NCBI GenBank assembly: GCA_016490735.1
Contig: JAEMWC010000100.1
Location: 772,001 to 836,000 of the forward strand
Origin: Pachyseris speciosa
Lineage: Eukaryota; Cnidaria; Anthozoa; Scleractinia; Pachyseridae
Length of the DNA stretch: 64,000 nucleotides
Direction of reading: 5' to 3'
A model generated the notes under the pieces. It worked only from the letters and a program-made list of their open reading frames with translations. It was not told where the DNA came from and did not search any database. Made by a program: the position numbers and the translations under genes. Shown here one piece after another: positions 31,220 through 42,962 of the stretch. Each line of letters begins with the position of its first letter. Positions within the stretch are counted from its first letter, which is position 1.

Positions 31220-33073
31220 TTAAAATGGCGGACATGGCTGAATTTCACACTCGTCTCCATCTTTGAAGCCTGAACCGTATTTTGTCCAGCCGTACAAACG
31301 ACTGGCGTGCTTCTTGCAAGGCAGAGGAACTAGGTTCCAGTCTACCATGCCGCGGCCTTTCTTGCACAGCCACTCGTTAGCACAAGCGAAGTAATTCTGA
31401 CAAAAGAACTTGTCGGCAGGTGCTCTGGGCGAAGGATGACCGCCTGCGACAATGTAATGCTTGCTTTCGTCGATTTTGTTCGCCAGTGCTTTTGCTTTGC
31501 TTCCCCAGAGGATCCAAACTGATGGAGGGGCATGTTCGTTGATGTATTTCATGATTTCTCGGCTAAATTCTCTCCATATTGGGATGTGCGATCCAATTTC
31601 GTTTTGGACCAGGGACAAAGCCGTGTTCAGCAAGAGAATACCCTGTTTAGCCCAGCTCTCCAAAACACCAACGGCAGGATCAACGCAGTACCCCTCATTT
31701 CGGGCCTCAAGGATCACTCTCAGAACACTTTGGACCATTTTTGGGTGAACAGAGGGATCCAGACTGAACGAGAGCCCTGTTGCTAGCCCCGGTTGAGGGG
31801 CGGGATCTTGACCCATGATGATGGCCTTCACTTCGCCTGGTGGAACCATGTGGAATGCCCTGAAGATCCATCCGATTTTTGGATTCAGTCCCAGGCCCTT
31901 GACTTGAGAGTCCTCCTGAAGACGATTGGAGATTTCTTGAATCATCTTCTTGACGTCTTCTCGGTTGAAGAAATCCTCCCATCCTTTAGGTTGGCAGGAA
32001 GAATCGTAGACGATCTGCATAAGGGTGTGTGTCTCATATGTAGCGTTCTCAAGCAGATCTTTGCACATTTGATCACGTGACGTGTTGTCGTTAAGACGCC
32101 CTGCAATCAACACACCAAATGTATAAAATACTTATCATTTTCAGCTCCATAGTCGGAAGTTTCTTTCGCATTTAGAGTGGATACTTTTTTGCTTTGGTTT
32201 TGCATTACTTCACTATGCGACCGGTTGGTAAATCTTGCGCCACTTTCTCAACCAGTGAGATGCAAAACCCAAAGAAAAGTGACTCGCTCACGCGTTTTTC
32301 TCGCGCTAGACGCCCGCGACAAGACTGACAAATAACTGATTTTCATTCTGATTGGTTCGTTGCGTCGTTTGCGTCAACTGTGATTGGCCTGAGTAATTAC
32401 TTTGGTTTACGTTTTACAAAGCTTGACTGAAAACTGCTGTATTGAAGTACGCAAGTGTTAATTTGGGATATGATGTTGTACATGAGCACATGGTTAAAGC
32501 ATCGGACCTGCAGTGCCATTAGCGTCACTAGCTTTAAATCCAGCTGTACTAGTTTCGTAAATATCACTGATGAAATAATGTAGTTCCAACCATACAAGGT
32601 ATTGATGGAAAGCAGGCATTTTTTTTCTGTTTATATTGAATATTTCCAATTAAGAGATGAATTAGGATTATTGAAACTCGAAGTTGTACTGACCAAACTA
32701 TTTGAACTGACCGCTAATACCAGAACTTCGTGCATCCTAGATTCTTACATTAACTGGATATAGTCACTCAATTGTAAAACTCTTGTTAAAACCAGTTGTA
32801 TAAGGTATGATGCCGACAATATTAGAGTGTGTATAGTTTACCTTTTTATGTATTTCTGGGTTGAACTTGGCTTGAATTCTAAATTTGAGTATAGGTTGAG
32901 TATACGAGTCGACTAAGAGACTCGATGTTCTCTTATTTGTTTACTTGCCCTTAGCAAATTGCAATAAACAAACATATAAATACGTGAGAAAATACGTAAA
33001 TAAATACACATATCTTACCATCACTACTCGCAGCTAAAAAACAAACGGCCAAAACAAGAACAACGGACTTCAT
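31220..33073 (-). CDS. Secreted uracil-DNA glycosylase-like protein, copy 1
   Basis: Two coding exons, 33073-33019 and 32100-31220, joined in phase 1 (acceptor TTGATTGCAG), give 311 aa. Exon 1 is a signal peptide (MKSVVLVLAVCFLAASSD). Exon 2 is a family-1 uracil-DNA glycosylase (UNG) domain: IIMGQDPAPQPGLATGLSFS (residues 112-131), WAKQGILLLNTALSL, WILWGSKAKALANKI, GGHPSPRAP (H240) and QNYFACANEWL. UNG enzymes remove uracil from DNA. The water-activating Asp (D117), the uracil-stacking Phe (F130), the Asn (N177) and the His (H240) are kept, but the Tyr of GQDPYH is Ala (A119). A Cys-containing C-terminal extension (about residues 264-311, ending CPPF) goes beyond the usual fold. A CAG acceptor before 33120 suggests an intron in the 5' UTR. 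Enzyme activity and secretion are inferred. Confidence 0.85.
32170..32435. mobile_element. MITE, family delta, in the intron of copy 1
   Basis: Carries TTTGCTTTGGTTTTGCATTA, CACTTTCTCAACCAGTGAGA and TCTGATTGGTTCGTTGC phrases of the family. A related segment sits in the intron of copy 2 (46110-46305), so it may have been present before the gene was duplicated. Confidence 0.6.
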
Positions 33074-33714
33074 TGTTATGAGGCCAAAGCTTCTCTTTAC
33101 GCTGAAATACAGGCTAGAAACTGTGTAAACAAGAAGACATGTTAGTACAAGTTTTCCTAAGAACCAGTAACGTCTGCTCAGTCAATGGCTAGCCACGGCC
33201 ACTGGTTATCGTGCCTTGCCCGCATCCCACCACATGTATTCTTAAAAAATGTATTCTTCCAAAAACCGGTTGTTGCCCCATGCTGTTGAGTACTCCTTAT
33301 GGCTCCCTCTTTCGATTTGTGAAAAAGAAAGACCAACATCTCTTGGGTGTTTTATGCTTTCAACAGCACTTCAATCACTCTTTCGTTTGCGGTCTGAAAT
33401 GAAATTGAAGACCTGAGTCTTCATTTCGATGTCTCTGTACATCATTATTAACAATAAACGTGTTCAGAACACCGGCATGGATGGTGAATAAGCACAATGA
33501 ACATTCCTGAATAAATTTCTTTGTTTCAAGCTTCAAATCTCTGAAAATTGAAAGTCGGTTCCGCTGAAAGGGATTACTTCTTGATTGTCGTTGTATCGTC
33601 GAATAGCGCTTGATGGTGATATTACAGTCTCCTCAAGTAAGAACTGCAGAATAGCAAGTTTTCTCACTTAGAAGCGCAGTAAAGTAAATGGCTTACTGGC
33701 ATAATGGTAAAATC

Positions 33715-34450
33715 TAATAATAATCTTTAATACTTATAGAGCGCATAACTCTATATGAATATAATCTTATGCGCTAAATTTACAACAGTATAAAATATAA
33801 AAAAATATATAAAAAATGAAATACAACAATGATCTCAAGAATATGATTACAAGAATAAATACAAATGTAGGAATATATACAAATAATTGTGCTGACTAGT
33901 ATAATAAGAGAAATTAAAATTAAAATAAAAGTAAAAGTCAATTATAAGCTGTTTTGAACAGAAAAGTTTTTAACAGAGACTTAAATTTCTTAAAATCTTG
34001 TTCCTTACGAATACTCTTTGGTAAATTGTTCCATACTGTGGGGGCTGCTACACAGAATGCCCGATCTCCTAGTGTTTTCCTAGTCTTAATTGTTGGGAAA
34101 GTTAGAAACAGTCCATTGTTGGAACGAAGGTTATATTGAGTGTTAGATCTAATGTTTATAAGTTCTCTTAAATACTCTGGTGATTGTCCATAAATTGATT
34201 TGAAAGTAAGTATGGCTATCTTGAATAGTACTCTATATTTGACAGGAAGCCAGTGAAATGTTTTAAGTACTGGAGTTATATGATAGGTCCGTGGTGTATA
34301 TGTTATCAACCTCGCAGCAGAGTTCTGAACGCGCTGTAATTTGTTTACATGTACCTCAGGCAGCCCATACAGAATACTATTGCAATAGTCGATTCTTCCA
34401 ATCACAAAAGCATGGACAAGTAGATCATGGTAGATCATAATAAGTCTTTT
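33715..34450 (-). mobile_element. LINE fragment (RT C-terminal part plus 3' UTR)
   Basis: A 166-codon - strand frame (34438-33938) reads IGRIDYCNSILYGLPE, LQRVQNSAARLIT, HWLPVKYRVLFKIAILTFK and GDRAFCVAAPTVWNNLPKSI, a textbook non-LTR polymerase tail. The 3' UTR runs to a TAATAATAA end near 33715. Confidence 0.85.
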
Positions 34451-35957
34451 GTGATGTGACCGAGGCGTATTTTATAAACTCAAGATTTTCCGAAAGTTAT
34501 TGGCTTCTAAGGGCATAAAAATGTAATGAGTAGACTTTGAAGCTGGGTTGTAAGAAGTAATTTTTGCAATTCCGCTTCTGTCATATCACTGTCCCTCGTG
34601 TATCACTTCGCAATCCTGAAATTCCATACTCGCGACGAAAACTTAGAAAATTGCAACTTTTCTTTCTCTGAAAATTATACGAGTCAATAATTCATTCAAT
34701 AACGTGCGCTTCAATAAGCCATGAATCTAATTATGATAATTCACGGCACTGCCTGTATAACTGTATATACTGCGTGCTGTATAACCAGTCCAGGAAAAGG
34801 GGTTTCATAGATCCTATGCAAAAATGGCTGCCTTTAAATTATTCTTTTGTTTGCATTCAAAATTTTGAATTTCCTTTTGAATGTATCGTTTTGGGAGCAA
34901 CGAGCTCTAAAACGTACATTTTATGAGATTTTGAGATGCGCAAGATTTCAATCACATGTGTAATTACTGATACACCGAAAACATAATTTATTGAATAACT
35001 TACACTGAGTACGTAAAAACAATCCTGTCATTAATATTTGATTTTGGAAAATCCGTCACAGTTTGTGCATACTCTTCAAATAAATTCATACGTAATGAGA
35101 GCAACTGTCCTGTGCGATCTTACATTATGTAAAAACTCTAACTGCTCCCTCTTTGAGAAAGGCTGTTTTAATGTGGCTAATATCCTATCGATCGTAATAA
35201 TCTCCTGCAGCAATAGACCAATCAGAATGCATTTGTTTCTTGTGAACGAGGTCAGAGTTCATTTCAAACGGGCCACCGTGTCCTCGCGTGAATGTTATAG
35301 ACGGTAATTTCGCGGTCTCCGAAAGAAAACACTTTTGGGTATTAATGTCTTTCATCTCAATAATGACTCGACCGTGAAAGTTCCATCGCATTTTCATTTC
35401 TGTCGATTAAAATAGATGTTGATATCGTTTTATCGATTGATAATATTGATAATATGCTTTGATCATTCTAGAACGTAGCTCAATTAAAGTAAAAGGGAAT
35501 ACATGGCAGAATAAAAGACTTTCTGATATTGCAAACTTTATATTTTACACAAATCACCAGCTTAATGTGGAGCCGGATTTGCCATAGTGAATTCAGGAAA
35601 AATGCGCCACCATACCAGGTTCCCAAACATGTTATTCATAGCGGAGCTCCGGAGCACCATGGGTAAGAAAATATGGTAATCCATCTGTGGGAAAAATTTT
35701 GATTTTGTTTACCGTAGGACCGACCATCCCACTGTACGTTCGTACGCCACCCCACCATGTAAGCCGCTATGAAAAGTCGCACTCGAGATAACCCTGTTCC
35801 TTTTTACTCATTTTGGCAGGATATCATGGCCAAAAAATTAACAATAATGATATCGATAACAACAAACTGAAGACATCAAGAGAAGAAACATGATCTTCCA
35901 GTGTATCTGTATTGTTTTTTAAAAGAAAAAAGCCGATCAAATGCTTATAAATGTCTC
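34451..35957. other. No supported gene
   Basis: AT-rich; only short frames without motifs. Around 35640-35780 there is a GC-richer stretch starting GCGGAGCTCCGGAGCACC that looks like a further dispersed repeat. Confidence 0.4.
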
Positions 35958-36298
35958 AAAATCTGACAGAAAGTTGTCTAAAAGCTGTCAAGAAAATTTC
36001 AAAAACTAGTGCGCTTCACGCTTAATTGAAAATGTAAGAGGACTGTAAACAATGCTGTTTCGCCATCTAACTTTTGATTAATTCTTTTGGAGGTTTTTTT
36101 GTTTGAGCCGGTACGAATCAGCGTTTGGATGTTTTGGCTCGCTTTGGTAATTTTATATTCCACAGGTCTGCAAGGGGAAATTGGTTTCAAAAAGCTTTAA
36201 TTTTATTGAAGGCAGAAACTCATAATCTGACAGAAAGTTGTCAGAAACCGGTCAAGAAAATACATTAGCGCGCTTCACGCCTCATTTAAAAAAAATTA
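35958..36298. repeat. Direct repeat, about 270 bp apart
   Basis: The block TCTGACAGAAAGTTGTC followed by GTCAAGAAAAT and GCGCTTCACGC occurs at about 35960 and again at about 36227. The Harbinger-type element is inserted directly after the second copy. Confidence 0.55.
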
Positions 36299-36989
36299 AG
36301 CCCTGGCCAAACTATCCAACACAGCTGGATTCAACATTCCAACTTTTTTCGATCCAACATTGTTCGACCGTTTGGCCCCCCATGTTGGATGATGTTCGTC
36401 CAACAATTTTTTGCTCAGCGATTAAGTGTTGGATAGAGTTTGCTTTTGATCAAACATTACGCCCAACAATTCTGCTCGACGAACAAATGCACAGTGCTTT
36501 GCCGCTCTTGCACTGAAGTTGAATCCTGAAGCGAGTCGCGTTCGCCCTGCATGCTAGGCAAGCAATAATCGCTATTTTGGTGCTCTGTTTGCAGTTGTTC
36601 GGTTCAATAGCGTTTAAAATTTCGGCAAACTGGTCGGAGTTCATTCTTATCATCTCCTTCATTGCAGTTGTGTCTTGCAATGATAGCTGTACAACGGTAT
36701 GGAACGTACCCTATTCAGCTCGTTGTCTTAACCATTCCATGGTTTTTCCTCCCTTGACAACGTCATTACTACCTCGAACAACTCTGGTACCATAAACATT
36801 AACGCTAGCGCTATATAAGTGCTTTTCGTTTCCGTGTTAGCGCCATGTTTCAATTAAATTTAGTGCCAACTTGTACCGGTAGCTTGTTTCGTCTAGCAAT
36901 GTTGGATAGTGTTTTGCCACTATCTCAAAATTGACATTCAAAAAAGTTGGATTTGGGATCCAACCTTTTTCGATAGTTTGGCCTGGGCT
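36299..36989 (-). mobile_element. Deleted PIF/Harbinger element with transposase remnant
   Basis: Terminal inverted repeats AGCCCTGGCCAAACTATC and AGCCCAGGCCAAACTATC (17 of 18 match) are flanked on both sides by TTA, the 3-bp target duplication typical of PIF/Harbinger elements. On the - strand, WLRQRAE, a stop, then LQDTTAMKEMIRMNSDQFAE and ILNAIEP resemble the N-terminal part of Harbinger transposases; the frame ends before the DDE catalytic region. The element is full of CCAACAT / TGTTGGA words. At 691 bp it is an internally deleted, non-autonomous copy. Confidence 0.75.
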
Positions 36990-37514
36990 TTAGACATCTT
37001 CGTCCAAAGATTGTAAGCAACGACGTTTTTCAGTCAAACTTTTGTTTGAACCCGGGTAAGAAACATCGTTCACTGTCTTCGCTAAAACTGGATGATGTTT
37101 TGACCCTGATCATATGAGAATCATTAATTGAAAAAGCGTCCTCGGTGGACTTGGGAAGTAAAAGTAAAACTATCAAGGCACTTCAGGGTTATTTGTCTGC
37201 TTAGCCAAGGAACTGTAGGTCTACGCTCCGAGTGATTGCTGACTCACTAAACTACCAGGTAAGTACTCCTTTTCTCTACAGCCAATTTTTCTACCTTACT
37301 GGGAGATATGTTTGTTACTTGTCTAATTTCTCCACCTTCTCCAAGAATCTTCGAAGAAACACACGCATCGTACTTTGTTTTCTTGCAATCAGTGTTTGTT
37401 TGTGAGCCGCTTTGAATTCTTTTACTCTTCCATCTGTAAGTATTCCGTCTGCTGTTCAATTTTTTGGACACAAAAGTGGCTGAAGAAAAGCCACACGACG
37501 TTGTTCGATGCTAG

Positions 37515-37745
37515 TACAAAATTAATAATCGTGGAGCTCCGCTTTAAGGCTTGGCTAAATATACATATATATTTCTCGAATTCCACGGTTTTAGAATAAA
37601 ATCAATGGCCGCCGGGAACACACTGACTGCCATTGACGGTTCTCTTTGTATAAATCGCAATACTTCATCGAGTATTTCACTTTCAATACCGCAATATTTC
37701 AGCATATCACCCAATGGGAATCTGCTATAGATCCGGGGCATTCAG
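37515..37745. repeat. Dispersed repeat, GTGGAGCTCCGCTTTAAGGCTT
   Basis: AATAATCGTGGAGCTCCGCT with AGGCTTGGCTAAATATA matches 24551-24600 (AATAATGGTGGAGCTCCGCT, AGGCTTGGCTAAATCTA). A - strand frame of about 65 codons here has no motif that I recognise. Confidence 0.45.
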
Positions 37746-38261
37746 TTCTCAAAATCTATAAAACCATGCAAAGAAAAGAAGACTTATACTTACCTGCTGT
37801 AGATGAAACTCGAGTGCAGATCTTTACAGGACTGTTCTCCCCAAACATAGACCTCGAAGATGAGGAACGTGTAATACGTGTTAATTTCATGCCGTTGATA
37901 TTAAATCATCTCGTCCCTGGTCACGTGGCACTTACTTCTTGACAGTCAAATTTCACAGCCTTTTATAACACTTTTGTGCTCTTTGCTGTTACTGTTCATG
38001 TATTCTTCAGTTTCCACTTAAACTCAGAAAACTGGTTTTAAAAAAACCCTTCTATTCGGGGTTTTAGTTTCATGCGTGATCAGAGCGTTGCGTTTTCAAA
38101 TTAGTTATTTTGTTTGTCATAGAAACATCTTTAAAGAACAACCCTCCGTAAATACCGCTTGAAGCCGTGCAAAATGATAAAATCGAAATTTCCTAATATT
38201 TGCCGAGATATAGGCCTAGTTGCCTATTTATAGAAAAATACTTTAAGTTTGGTTAAAGCCT

Positions 38262-38785
38262 GGTTCAGACGAGCGACATATAACGATATCAACATAACGA
38301 CATAAAAGTGACGTTATCTGGAAACAACAACAACAAATTTAATTATGACTTATTAAATCGATATCACAATTTGTCCACCCCAGCATAGCAGAGCTAATCG
38401 AGTCGGGTGTAACAATAGCACAGCTACTATTGCTATATACAAAATATTATTATAGAGCTAAAATTACTAAACAACATTACTTTTAGAATATATAAGCATG
38501 AGAAATACTATAACGATTACAAGAGCAGTAATATGAAAAAACTTCACTTTTTTTAATGATGTTTCGGATACCAAGATAACAGTCATCTAAAGTTAACACG
38601 TTAAAAAGGGTCTTTCTATTTTCCTTTTAGAGTCACGCAAAAAGGACGTTATGTTTGTATTGTGAACATGTAGACACCATGACATATCAGCAACATAACA
38701 CCATGAACGTAACGACATAGAGATAAAGTGATCTGTTCCTTATGTCATTATGTCGATGTCGTTATGTTGCTAGTGTGCTAGATTT
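38262..38785. mobile_element. ACATAACGACAT element interrupted by a LINE 3' end
   Basis: Left end GCCTGGTTCAGACGAGCGAC with ACATAACGACAT words; right end TGTCGATGTCGTTATGTTGC, roughly inverted. Between about 38320 and 38640 lies a retrotransposon 3' end containing GCTAATCGAGTCGGGTG, also seen at 57675. The sister element at 18021 is likewise cut by a LINE. Confidence 0.5.
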
Positions 38786-39366
38786 TTATTTTTCGCGGCG
38801 ACAGAATCTGTTCCGAGGCTTTCACGTCAGCTTTCCCGGGATTCATACTACACATTACTTGAACAAAGCCTCAAAACAAACAAAACGGTAAAATCTAACC
38901 GAAGCTGCTATACAAAGATAAAAAGGATTAAAAATAAATAAATAAAATTGGTGCTTAAATATATACAAAATTTACAAGCACAGTAAAAAACAATAATTAC
39001 TAAAAGTAAAAACGATATAACAAATTAAAAGCGATTGTTTTTCGACTCGTCAATTTGTATATGTGACCATATGTCGTCTTTCTGGTGCCATGCCGTGAAT
39101 TGCTTTCTAGGTAATGAGCAGAATTTGAATTCTGCTCCTCATCTTTAAGGTCCTATATTGCTTTATATGTTTATAATCTATAAAGGGTCATAAATTTCTA
39201 ATATTAACTTATTTATCCCTAAATACTGAAGGGAATTAAAAAAAAACTTCAAAATTCATAGGGTAAAATTCTTCAGGCGATGTTTATGTTCGGCCGCTGT
39301 TAAGTGCGGCCAACACCGGTTTCAGGCACTTTACAGAGCTCTCGCTTTGATGATTCATCAATATCA

Positions 39367-39705
39367 CACTTTATACCATGCCATAGAAAATACAGCTAAT
39401 CACAATGCAGGAAAGCCGTTGTATATTCGTCAGTATTCCACCGAACCTTCCCATCGATCAACGCAATTCAACGGTATCACACTCAACCTTCCCATCGTGC
39501 ATTGAGATTCCCGCTCATGCTGGCCTTGCTGGCCACTGTATTTTCTATGGCATGATATAAAATAGTTATGAAACCCTTTCTCGTGATATACCGTGGAAAA
39601 TCCCACTCGTCACTTGTATTTCTTGGTATACACACTCGCCTAAAGGCTCGTGTATACCAAGAAAATACAAGTGACTCGTGGGATATTACACGGTATACCA
39701 CTCGA
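39367..39705. mobile_element. Two adjacent hairpin elements
   Basis: First hairpin: ACTTTATACCATGCCATAGA / TCTATGGCATGATATAAA (39367-39563). Second: GATATACCGTGGAAAATCCC / GGGATATTACACGGTATACC with an inner TTGGTATACAC / GTGTATACCAA pair (39581-39705). Confidence 0.65.
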
Positions 39706-40369
39706 GAGCGTTGCATAACCAGTATTTATCCTCTGATACTTTTATGGCAATGGTAACAGGTTAAGATGACTCTGAATCCCTGCCCATGAATTATTTTTAA
39801 CTTTGAAAAATGTTGGATCTCGACATGTCAATCATCGTACGTGTTCGACAACAAGGGTGTTTCTAATACTAACCTATGCTATGGTAACCTATTACATGTC
39901 TAAAAAATTGTCACAGCTCGATCCATTAAAGAAGGTGAGCTGGAAAGTGCTGGAAATCGGTGTCATCCACAAAAAATCGAAGGTTTTATTATTTCTGCGC
40001 CCCGATTGCATTGCGTGATTTATTTCAATTACGCAAAGTTGTAATGGATAGCAAAGGAAAGCTTTTAAAATTCTTCTAAATTTTCTTCTAAAGTGAAGAA
40101 ACGAATCCCAAATGGAAAGCTCCAGGATTATACTAATTCCAAAACCAAGGTTAAAGACCCGCAAAAGTTACCTCGGCGCGAACGGATTGTTAAGCTTGCA
40201 ATAGAAGTATCAGTTACTATTTGACTTACTTACTTTTAATCTGAACGCTACTTTTTGAGGCTCCATCTTTAAAAGAATTCATAATTATTAGGACTTCTGT
40301 TGATAAGAAGGTTTAAATTACCCTTCGCTGGGTTTTAATGCAAGAAGAGAATAAGAAATGCAATAAGAA

Positions 40370-40805
40370 CCTTTTCGCGTTAAAATCCGCCCTTTTGAAA
40401 ATGGTGCAAACAGAGTGCGAATGGGTATCTGTACAAACTTTGAAGGTAATTGAGAGGGCGAAAAATTATTCTTATTAACGCTGAGGGATACAACTGAGCT
40501 AGAAAGCGAGTAATCGCGTCTTTAAATTTTCCATACATTTGCCTGTAAATTTTTCCAGCTAGTCCTCGAGGAGCGAAGTAATTGTATGGAAAATTTAAAA
40601 GGCGGTCACTCGCTTTCTAGCTTGGCTGTATCCCTCGGCTTTTAAAAAGAATAACGTTTTTTCCTCTAAATTGCCTTCACTATTCAAAGTTTGCTCAGAT
40701 ACCCAATATCAAAGTAATTTGACATTGCAATCCCCATACAAACATTCACGGTTTTCCTGCGCTGTTTGCCTCATTTTCAAAATGGCGGATTTTACCGCGA
40801 AAAGG
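40370..40805. mobile_element. Long hairpin MITE (about 436 bp)
   Basis: Outer ends CCTTTTCGCGTTAAAATCCG / CGGATTTTACCGCGAAAAGG. The arms stay complementary through AACTTTGAAGGTAATT, GAGGGATACA and GCTAGAAAGCGAGT to a centre near 40570. Confidence 0.8.
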
Positions 40806-41664
40806 TCTATTCATTGAAAATCTTGCTTCTCTCATCAAAGGACCTCTCTTTAGGTGAAGAAAATTTGCAGATATGTTTTTTCCAAGTACGAACTCGTTGA
40901 TTTGAAAACAATAAAACTGCCAACCCTTCAGGTGATCATACTCAAATGCATTTATTTCAAGGTAAATAATAGAACGCGAGCTTCATTTTGTGGCTCAGTA
41001 CGTATACAGAACGCAAATTACGGCCAGTTAGTGCCAGCTACTGGTCCATGATAAAAATTGAAATATAGTTCCAGGAAAAGGAAGAATACATCAAAGAAGT
41101 ATACTCAATAGACTCCTTAATTGAAAGGTGTGATTTATTCAATACTGCCACATGCAAACAGCCCAGCTCCCAGCTTAGAAAATGAATTCTCTGTTTTGGT
41201 TTTCCCTGAATTTTGACCCGCCGTTAGAAAAATACCCACCACTCCACCCCTGCGAATTTCTTGTTGGTTACCTTTGGGGAAGCAATAACATCACCTACAT
41301 ATTCAAATAACTGGCGGCAAGCGCACGTGCCTCCTCGGCACGTAATCGTCCTTTACACACTCGCTCCAGATCTTTCGTTCGCGTTAAATTCCTGAATTTT
41401 CTTTTTCAGGCTTCTTTTCGTAATTCTATAGATTGCGATCGCAACTGCGATGATCATTCTATCTTTGGAAACCAACAAACGTAACACATACTCAACTAAA
41501 GTAGCTTGTCCCACGATTTGAGAAAACTGTCCAGACGATTTGTTCTCGTGGCAATGGCGCGAAGAATGGCAATCTTGTTATTTAAGCGCAAAAGAAGACA
41601 TTCAAAGGCCAGGGTGCCGTTGCGTACACTTGAAGCAAAAATATGATATTTGGCAAAAATGAGT

Positions 41665-41703
41665 GATAATAATAATAATAACAACAACAACAACAACAAC
41701 AAC

Positions 41704-41765
<62 letters not shown>

Positions 41766-41775
41766 CAACAACAAC
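41665..41775. repeat. AAT/AAC microsatellite
   Basis: About 110 bp of AAT and AAC triplets at the tail end of the SINE on the - strand. It gives a false poly-Leu frame. Confidence 0.9.
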
Positions 41776-41998
41776 TTTATTTAAGTCTCAATTTTTTCTA
41801 GCCGAGCAAAGAAGCTCTACTAATTGGGGAGACTAAATCAAATCAAATCAAATGTTGGTTTTTGGCCAGAGGGGAAAACCGGACTACCCGGAGAAAAGCT
41901 CTCGGAGCAGCGTAGAGAACCAACAAACTCAGCCCACTTATGACGCCACATTGGTGGAAGGCGAGCGCTCTCACCACTGCGCCAACCCTGCTCCCCCA
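41767..41998 (-). mobile_element. Second SINE family (tRNA-like head)
   Basis: On the - strand it begins GGGGGAGCAGGGTTGGCGCA and AGTGGTGAGAGCGCTCGCC (A-box-like), continues CTCCGAGAGCTTTTCTCCGG and ends with ATTTGATTTGATTTAGTCTC and a GTT repeat. Fragments recur at 12943-13075 and 57345-57430. No good B box. Confidence 0.65.
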
Positions 41999-42012
41999 AG
42001 CTAAGCTAGTAG

Positions 42013-42321
42013 TTAAGCTAGTACTTCCCAGTTGCTTGATTTTTGGTGCCAGCCATACAAGAAAGTGCTTTCAGACAGAATAAATTGTTGATTGAATTTT
42101 TCGTACCACCAGTTAGAAAAGCGATCCCAGAACGACATGGATACACTGCAGGTGATCAACATGTGGATTAATGATTGGTTTTCAAGGTTACATAAAGGGC
42201 AAGTTTCATTGTTTGTTATGCCTGCGCGGAACAAGCTGGATTGTGTCGGTAAAATATTATGAATGATTTTAATTTGGAACATGATTAATTTGGGTTCTTT
42301 CAAGATGCGAAAAGGTAGCAT
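42013..42321 (-). mobile_element. LINE fragment with zf-RVT-type Cys/His motif
   Basis: The - frame reads LIMFQIKIIHNILPTQSSLF, then ETCPLCNLENQSLIHMLITC and SFWDRFSNWW. The CPLC-x(n)-H-x(4)-C motif is the zinc-binding end of L1/Tx1-like polymerases, so this is a different LINE lineage from the others here. Confidence 0.75.
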
Positions 42322-42682
42322 GTAAATATTGCGGAAGTTATTTCAGATAGTCATACTTATCTAGGTTTGAACGACAATTAGATTGTTCGCTCTCGATTTC
42401 TAAGCGTGACAAGCTGATGAGCTATCACGCGATAGAAATTTCGAGCTCATTTACCAAGCTAGAATATACCACTCCTCTTAATCTCATTGCGAATGTGCTT
42501 TTTTTGTTCCGGGAGAGTGCGTGTTTCACTAACTTGGCAGGGACAAAGCATAAAGGGGCACTCTCACGGTAATTCTCGTTATCTGATGTTCAAATTGCGA
42601 AGAAGTACTTTTCTACTAAACGAACGGCCCATTACACACGAAGAGGTAGATTTCAAGTGCAAATTGTTTAAAGGTTTTTATT

Positions 42683-42962
42683 CAGGCCCGGCCAGGGGGG
42701 TGGGGGGGGGGGAGGGTAGTGGGATACCAATATACCCATTTTTATCCCCATAAGATACCAATATACCTTAAAATTGTAAAACGTGTGATACTTAATACCT
42801 AAAATTATCCTGAAGCATTTAATTCATGGCTGAATACTGAATACCTAAAATTCAGGAAGAACCAGATACTTTATACCCGAATTGCCACCGATAAAAATAC
42901 CATCTACCTGAATTAAAATGGCCCTAGATACCGTATATCCAAAACCCCTGGCCGCGCCTGTT
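42683..42962. mobile_element. MITE with CAGGCCCGGCCAGGGG ends
   Basis: Left CAGGCCCGGCCAGGGG followed by a G-run; right CCCCTGGCCGCGCCTG. The interior repeats GATACCAATATACC and TGAATACC words. Confidence 0.65.

Noticed and set aside
37544..37942. Opposing frames of 65 and 98 codons that look protein-like
   Set aside because: They lie in a dispersed repeat shared with 24551 and show no known motif, so not called as genes.
41496..41774. Poly-Leu frame of 92 codons
   Set aside because: Translation of an AAT/AAC microsatellite.
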